Shown one piece after another: positions 58,948 to 64,000 of a stretch of DNA of 64,000 bases (within the stretch, counting starts at the first letter, position 1; the number at the start of each line of letters is the position of its first letter). The position numbers and the translations under genes are program-made. The notes under the pieces are model-generated. The model saw only the letters and a list, made by a program, of their open reading frames with translations, ran no database searches and was not told the DNA's origin. Origin of the DNA: Luteibacter aegosomatissinici (lineage in GTDB: Bacteria > Pseudomonadota > Gammaproteobacteria > Xanthomonadales > Rhodanobacteraceae); assembly GCF_023078495.1 (NCBI RefSeq), contig NZ_CP095742.1, positions 3,472,001-3,536,000 on the forward strand. Direction: 5' to 3'.

Positions 58948-61056
58948 ATGCCCAGCTTTCGCCAGCTCGCTGAATCCGATCGCTTCGCGGATGTGATCCG
59001 CGTGCTGCTGGCGCTGGGCGGGATCACGGCCTGGTGCACGCTGCGCGGCCCGGCCGATGCGATCGTACCGGCCCTGCTCGGTGCCATCGCCTGCGCCCTG
59101 GCCGAAACTGATGATGCATGGCGGGGGCGCCTGCGCGGCCTGGTCGTCACGCTGATCTGCTTCGCTCTCGCGGCGACCGCCGTGAAAACGACCATCGGCA
59201 CACCCGTGGTGTTCGCCCTGTTGCTGCCGCTGGGCACCTTCCTGCTCGTCATGCTCGGCGCCGCCAGCGGGCGGTACGCGACGATAGCCACGGCGACGCT
59301 CATCCTTGCGGTATACACGATGATCGCTTCGGACGCGGCGGGTGGACGCGGCGCTGAAGGCACGCTGGCCCTCGTCGCGGGCGCCGCGTGGTACGGCGTG
59401 CTCTCCCTGCTCTGGAGCGCCCTGGCCCCGCAGCGCGCGGTGCGTCACGCACTGGCCAGGCTATTCGAATCGCTGGCTGGGCTGATCGACGCCAAAGCCG
59501 CCCAGTTCGAACCGGTGCGCGGCCTCGATCACGATGCGCTGGCCCTCGCGTTTTCGCGCCGTAACCAGGGCACGGTACTGGCGCTTACCGAAGCCCGCGT
59601 GGCGCTTATCGACCGGATCGGCCGGCGCCAGCCACGCGGCCGCTCGGCCTCCCGGCTGGCCATGTTCTTCGTGGCACAGGATATCCACGAGCGCATCACC
59701 TCGTCGCACTACCCGTACGACGACCTTGCCCAGGCGCTTTACCACAGCGACCTCATGTTCCGCTTTGGCCGCCTGTTGCGCCTGCAGGCGCAGGCCTGTC
59801 GGGAACGCGCCGATGCCATCCGTCGCTCGGCACCCCTGCGCTCCATTGCCCTGCCGGCCGCCGCGCTCGATGACCTGCGCGACGCCATGGCCTTCCACCA
59901 GCAAACACGCGGCGCGGGAACCGCGCTCGACGATGCGCTTGCCGCGCTGCTGAAAAACATGGAAAGCCTGCAGGCGCTGATCGCCGATGAAGGCAGCCTG
60001 CGTGAAGACAGCGATATCGCGTTACAGGGCAACGAGCCCTCGTCGCTGCGCGACGCATTGCGCCGCGTGCGCTTGCGCCTCAACCGTCGATCGATGCATT
60101 TCCGTCATGCCATGCGCCTGGCCATCGGTATGCTCGGGGGGTATCTCGTGATGCTGGCGCTGCATCCGTTGCATGGGTATTGGATCCTCCTGACCACCTT
60201 GTTCGTATGCCAGCCGGGTTATGGCGCCACGCGGCGGCGCTTCGTCCAGCGCATCGTGGGCACCACCACCGGGCTGGTGCTGGGCTGGGCGTTGTTGCGG
60301 GCCTTGCCGGGTGGCGATTGGCGCCTGCCCGTGCTCGTCGCCACGGGCGCCGCGTTCTTCGCCTTCCGGCTGCGCCGCTACACGCTCGCCACGGGCGCCA
60401 TCACCCTGTTCGTCTTGCTCTGCTTCGATCGCGTCGGTGCCGGCTACGACGCCATCGGCCCGCGCCTGCTGGATACACTGCTTGGCGCGCTCGTCGCCGC
60501 CCTGGTGATCCGCTACGTGCTGCCCGATTGGAGGGTTCGCCGCCTGGACGATCTCGTGGCTGACGCCTTACTGGCGTACGGGCGTTACCTCGAACAGATT
60601 GCCGCGCAGTACGCCTCGGGCCGCGACGACGACCTGGCCTACCGCATCGCGCGGCGCGACGCCCATGCGGCGCAGGCCGTGGTGGCGGGCAATGTGGCCG
60701 AGCTGCTGGGTGAACCAGGCCATTCGCCTGGCCAGGGCGAGCGTGCCCTGCGCCTGCTAACGGCCTTGCAGGCCGCCCTCTCCCACCTTTCAACGCTGGG
60801 CACCCACCGCGAGGTGATCGCCCCCGCGGAGGCCTCCGCGGTGGACGCGGCGGCGCGCCGCATCGCCTTCGGCTTCAACACCCTGGCCGAGCACCTGCGC
60901 GCGGGTACCCCCGCGCCTTTGCTGGGCGCCCCCGGGCTCGATGAGGACACCTCGCACCTCACCCAGGCGGCCAGCGGCGCGTTGCGCCTGTTCGATCGCC
61001 AGTGCCTGCTCCTGGCCCGTGTGCACGACCGTATCGCGGGGGGCGCCCAGGGTTGA
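58948..61056 (+). CDS. FUSC-family inner-membrane protein (YccS/YhfK-like)
   Basis: A 702-residue protein with the FUSC arrangement: an N-terminal TM bundle (about 18-160), a soluble region (about 170-385), and a second TM bundle (about 395-520) containing HPLHGYWILLTTLFVCQPGYGATRRR, followed by a helical tail. Family members are candidate efflux components. It starts 8 bp after the FabG-like stop, so it is probably part of the polyene operon, although a homologue is not a standard cluster member. Confidence 0.82.
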   Translation: MPSFRQLAESDRFADVIRVLLALGGITAWCTLRGPADAIVPALLGAIACALAETDDAWRGRLRGLVVTLICFALAATAVKTTIGTPVVFALLLPLGTFLLVMLGAASGRYATIATATLILAVYTMIASDAAGGRGAEGTLALVAGAAWYGVLSLLWSALAPQRAVRHALARLFESLAGLIDAKAAQFEPVRGLDHDALALAFSRRNQGTVLALTEARVALIDRIGRRQPRGRSASRLAMFFVAQDIHERITSSHYPYDDLAQALYHSDLMFRFGRLLRLQAQACRERADAIRRSAPLRSIALPAAALDDLRDAMAFHQQTRGAGTALDDALAALLKNMESLQALIADEGSLREDSDIALQGNEPSSLRDALRRVRLRLNRRSMHFRHAMRLAIGMLGGYLVMLALHPLHGYWILLTTLFVCQPGYGATRRRFVQRIVGTTTGLVLGWALLRALPGGDWRLPVLVATGAAFFAFRLRRYTLATGAITLFVLLCFDRVGAGYDAIGPRLLDTLLGALVAALVIRYVLPDWRVRRLDDLVADALLAYGRYLEQIAAQYASGRDDDLAYRIARRDAHAAQAVVAGNVAELLGEPGHSPGQGERALRLLTALQAALSHLSTLGTHREVIAPAEASAVDAAARRIAFGFNTLAEHLRAGTPAPLLGAPGLDEDTSHLTQAASGALRLFDRQCLLLARVHDRIAGGAQG

Positions 61057-61139
61057 TTGCTGCGACGCGCCGTGGCTCGGCGGCGCCAAAACGCTAGCAT
61101 GGTGGGGTTTTCCCCCGCCTTTTCCCCGGAGTTGCACCC

Positions 61140-62297
61140 ATGCGTCCGTTTTCCCTTGGCGAAGACCTCGACCTCCTGCGCGAAACCGTCCGCGCGTTCG
61201 CCGAAAAAGAGATCGCCCCGCGCGCCGACCGCATCGACCGCGAAAACCACTTTCCGGAAGACCTCTGGGCCAAGCTGGGTGACATGGGCCTGCTCGGCAT
61301 CACCATCCCCGGTGAACTGGGCGGCTCCGACCTGGGCTTCCTGGCCCACATGGTCGCCATGGAGGAAATCTCGCGCGCTTCCGCCTCCGTGGGCCTTTCG
61401 TACGGCGCCCACTCCAACCTCTGCGTGCAGAACATCTACCACAACGGTACCGATGAGCAGCGCCGCAAGTACCTGCCGAAACTCGCCAGCGGCGAGTGGG
61501 TAGGCGCGCTGGCCATGAGCGAACCGGGTGCCGGTTCGGATGTCGTCGGCTCCATGAGCTGCAAGGCGGAGCTGGTGGGCGATACCTGGGTGGCCAACGG
61601 TTCCAAGATGTGGATCACCAACGGCCCCGATGCCGACGTGCTGCTGGTGTACATGCGCACGGCGCCGCGCGCCGCGGGCAGCCGCTGCATGACCGCCTTC
61701 ATCATCGAGAAGGGCATGAAGGGGTTCTCCACGGCGCAAAAGCTGGACAAGCTCGGCATGCGTGGCTCGAACACCTGCGAGCTCGTCTTCGAGAACTGCG
61801 AGATCCCCGCCGCAAACATCGTGGGCGAAGTGAACGAAGGCGTACGCGTGCTGATGAGCGGCCTGGATACGGAGCGCCTCGTGCTCTCGGGCGGCCCGAT
61901 CGGCATCATGCAGGCCGCCGTGGATCTGGTGCTGCCCTACGTGCGCGAGCGCAAGCAGTTCAACGCACCGATCGGTACGTTCGGGCTGATGCAGGGCAAG
62001 GTGGCCGATATGTACACGGCGCTGCAGTCATCACGCGGTTTCGCGTACATGGTCGCGCAGCAGTTCGATAACGGCGTGAAGTCGCGCATCGACCCGGCTG
62101 CGTGCCTGCTCAATGCCTCGACCAATGCGGTGACGGTCGCCCTGGAAGCGATCCAGGCGCTGGGCGGTAATGGCTACATCAACGAGTTCCCGGCTGGCCG
62201 CCTGCTGCGCGATGCGAAGCTCTATGAGATTGGCGCGGGTACCAACGAGATCCGCCGCATGCTGATCGGCCGCGAGTTGTTCCACGGCAAATCCTGA
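61140..62297 (+). CDS. Isovaleryl-CoA dehydrogenase
   Basis: A 385-residue acyl-CoA dehydrogenase of leucine catabolism. [21 protein letters not shown] and [15 protein letters not shown] match the family. The [18 protein letters not shown] segment carries the IVD-type catalytic Glu placement. The C-terminal [19 protein letters not shown] is standard. The other liu genes are not visible downstream; a REP pair and a convergent autotransporter follow. Confidence 0.9.
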   Translation: MRPFSLGEDLDLLRETVRAFAEKEIAPRADRIDRENHFPEDLWAKLGDMGLLGITIPGELGGSDLGFLAHMVAMEEISRASASVGLSYGAHSNLCVQNIYHNGTDEQRRKYLPKLASGEWVGALAMSEPGAGSDVVGSMSCKAELVGDTWVANGSKMWITNGPDADVLLVYMRTAPRAAGSRCMTAFIIEKGMKGFSTAQKLDKLGMRGSNTCELVFENCEIPAANIVGEVNEGVRVLMSGLDTERLVLSGGPIGIMQAAVDLVLPYVRERKQFNAPIGTFGLMQGKVADMYTALQSSRGFAYMVAQQFDNGVKSRIDPAACLLNASTNAVTVALEAIQALGGNGYINEFPAGRLLRDAKLYEIGAGTNEIRRMLIGRELFHGKS

Positions 62298-62306
62298 TCC
62301 AACGGC

Positions 62307-62353
62307 ATCGCGCGCAAGCACGCCCCTGATGGAGCGCGCTTGCGCGCGATGGC
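62307..62353. repeat. Head-to-head REP pair
   Basis: A minus-oriented copy (ATCGCGCGCAAGCACGCCCC) meets a plus-oriented one (GGAGCGCGCTTGCGCGCGAT) with about 5 bp between heads. The orientation is opposite to the tail-to-tail doublets elsewhere. It ends one base before the autotransporter stop. Confidence 0.75.
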
Positions 62354-64000
62354 TTACCAGTTGACGCGCACGCTGGCGGTAGCCGACCGCGAATGATCGC
62401 GGCTGGCAAACCGCTGATCGACACCAAACGCCAGCTGCGTACGCGATCCCAGGTCCATCCCCGCATTCAGCCCAAACGTCGCTGCCTGCCTCGACAGGCC
62501 GATGCCTTCGACCGGTGCCCACTGCGACAGTCCGGTGTAACGCGCCGAGAACACCTCGCCACGCGTTGCAAAGGCGTTCTGCCAGCCCAGCTTCATGTCG
62601 AGGCGCAACTTGCCGTACGAGGTGAGCCAGGTGCTACCCGCACGCAAGCCGAAGCCCGCCTGCCAGCGCGAGGTGGTGTGGCCGTCGGCCGCCAGGCCAA
62701 AGCCATCGCCACCCAGCTCCTGGAAACCATCGCGGTGGATGCTGGCGTACTGGACGTTCGCGTACGGGGTGAAATCGAACGCGCCCGCGTGCGTGCGGTA
62801 ACCGAGTTCGCCGTAGGCCGAGCTGTAGCGACCGTTGTTTTCGCCACCGGTGAACGCGGCCCCCACGTCACCAAAGCGCAGCAAGCGTTGCGTATCGCCA
62901 CGGTAGCTGCCAAAGCCGACACGGCCCACGCCGTACCAGTTTGCCCCCTGCGTACCCGCATAAAGCGACCCTTCCGTCGCACGATTACGCTGGCGATCGT
63001 AGTTGCCAGACAGCTGGCCGCTGCTGCGCATCTGCGAAACGGCAACGCCAGCGAAGCCACTGGTGCCAAGACGGATGTCGTTACCAACCATGCTGCCATC
63101 GATGTTGAAGCCCACGTTGCCGAAGCCGCTGCGGCTAAGGCCGCCCTGTGAGCCAAGCGACTGGACCCACGCGCCGCCCTTGCCCATCGCGTCCAGATGC
63201 TGCATCAGGGCGTCGTTCCCGGCATCGATCCCAGCGAGGGTCACCGCCGTGCTTGCGGCATAAAGCTGGCCGGAAAGCGATTCCAGCGATGCCTGGGCAC
63301 TCTGGGTCGTCGCAGACTGCTGTATGCCGCCTGCGGCAATCAGCATGGATGTATCGATAGCGCCAGCGCCGCTCGCACCTGCCGCCAGGTTGTTGCTTAT
63401 CTGCGTCATCGCGCCGTCGACGCGCTGGGCCGAGGAGGTGGCAGCGCGCGATTGAGCCATCGTGGCGTTGGCCACCGCCGGGATGCTGAGCGAAGTGGTA
63501 TCGAGCCAGACTTCCGTGGGAGCGTACTGGAATGTCGACGTGACGAAGACCCCCCCTACCAGTGTCGTGGCGAACTGCCCCTGGATGCTGCTGGCGGTGA
63601 TGACCTGCTGGTGCGACGTCCGCGTGTAGTTGGCAACGGTACTGCGCATATCGATGGCACCCGCGAGACTCGCATTGCCGCCGATCGTGAGCGGGGCGCC
63701 AAGCACAAGGGATAGCGTGCCACCACTGGTCTGCACGAAGTTGCCATCGATATGTGCGCCGCTTGCGCCGACCTTGACGACGCCGTCACTCGCCAGGCTT
63801 CCATGCAAGGTCGCGTTGATCGAGGCGTTACCGGCATGGCCCACGGTCAACGAGCTGGCCAGCTCATTCATGACCGCCAGCGTCGCCCCCTGGTCCACCA
63901 GGGTCGCGCCGGTGTAGGTGTTGTTACCCGTCAGCGTGAGCGTGCCAAAGCCGGTCACGTTCAGGCCACCCGTACCACCAATCGCGTTACTGAACGTCAT
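62354..64000 (-). CDS. Autotransporter, C-terminal part (cut by window edge)
   Basis: The visible 548 residues cover the end of the passenger and the whole translocator. The passenger part has the repeat-type strand GTLTLTGNNTYTGATLV followed by G-D-Q-G-x-L features typical of PATR-type repeats. The linker region runs to about residue 275, then a 12-strand-type barrel from about 280 (AWVQSLGSQGG, GFAGVAVSQM), ending in the aromatic C-terminal ASVRVNW. Passenger function cannot be read. The gene continues beyond 64000. Confidence 0.88.
   Translation of the reverse strand: MTFSNAIGGTGGLNVTGFGTLTLTGNNTYTGATLVDQGATLAVMNELASSLTVGHAGNASINATLHGSLASDGVVKVGASGAHIDGNFVQTSGGTLSLVLGAPLTIGGNASLAGAIDMRSTVANYTRTSHQQVITASSIQGQFATTLVGGVFVTSTFQYAPTEVWLDTTSLSIPAVANATMAQSRAATSSAQRVDGAMTQISNNLAAGASGAGAIDTSMLIAAGGIQQSATTQSAQASLESLSGQLYAASTAVTLAGIDAGNDALMQHLDAMGKGGAWVQSLGSQGGLSRSGFGNVGFNIDGSMVGNDIRLGTSGFAGVAVSQMRSSGQLSGNYDRQRNRATEGSLYAGTQGANWYGVGRVGFGSYRGDTQRLLRFGDVGAAFTGGENNGRYSSAYGELGYRTHAGAFDFTPYANVQYASIHRDGFQELGGDGFGLAADGHTTSRWQAGFGLRAGSTWLTSYGKLRLDMKLGWQNAFATRGEVFSARYTGLSQWAPVEGIGLSRQAATFGLNAGMDLGSRTQLAFGVDQRFASRDHSRSATASVRVNW

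Overview
The window reads as chromosomal DNA from a high-GC gammaproteobacterium of the Xanthomonadales, most likely Rhodanobacteraceae (Luteibacter/Dyella-like). This rests on gene content: an rpsF-rpsR-rplI-dnaB neighbourhood, a fused isobutyryl-CoA mutase, an aryl-polyene (xanthomonadin-type) pigment cluster, and many GTAG-headed REP palindromes. The genus is an inference. I saw no rRNA, tRNA, CRISPR array, transposase or prophage gene.

Layout. 1-5.6 kb: the N-terminal part of dnaB, with DnaA boxes upstream; an outer-membrane porin; the rplI, rpsR and rpsF ribosomal genes; an A-type Fe-S carrier; asnS. 5.6-13 kb: a MalM-like lipoprotein and a small membrane protein, then an operon of SDR, 2-aminomuconic semialdehyde dehydrogenase-like and 2-aminomuconate deaminase-like enzymes (lower part of the 3-hydroxyanthranilate/kynurenine meta-cleavage route). 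Convergent to it is a DadA-like oxidase, gor, hutG operon. 13-23 kb: an NlpC/P60 lipoprotein, ohr with a candidate OhrR operator, slyD, an MFS carrier, an EF-hand protein, a methyltransferase, two DEAD-box helicases (rhlE, deaD), DoxX, rimJ-like and fghA.

23.0-24.2 kb is the most unusual stretch. Two inverted arms of about 313 bp share a 133-bp identical core. They enclose a 43-codon ORF preceded by a near-consensus sigma-54 promoter and followed by a REP pair. 24-48 kb is mostly housekeeping and envelope genes: YkgJ-type cysteine-cluster protein, YpfJ-type protease, MAPEG, TerC/CBS, CPBP protease, a DUF1800/DUF1501 pair, a DUF5916 barrel, LysR with a divergent aldehyde dehydrogenase, cyclophilin, RDD, orphan ExbD, SGNH hydrolase, icmF and leucine dehydrogenase. 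REP doublets are scattered between them.

48.7-61 kb is a tightly coupled operon for an aryl polyene: ACP, glycosyltransferase, LolA-like carrier, MMPL exporter, two ketosynthases, acyltransferase, dehydratases, thioesterase, ketoreductase and a FUSC membrane protein. One of its proteins is a fusion of an ApeG-like membrane domain, what looks like a vestigial C-terminal piece of an AMP-ligase (ApeH position), and an ApeI-like dehydratase. The window ends with an isovaleryl-CoA dehydrogenase and the C-terminal part of a large autotransporter. LeuDH, IcmF and IVD point to branched-chain amino/acyl metabolism nearby, but they are not one operon.
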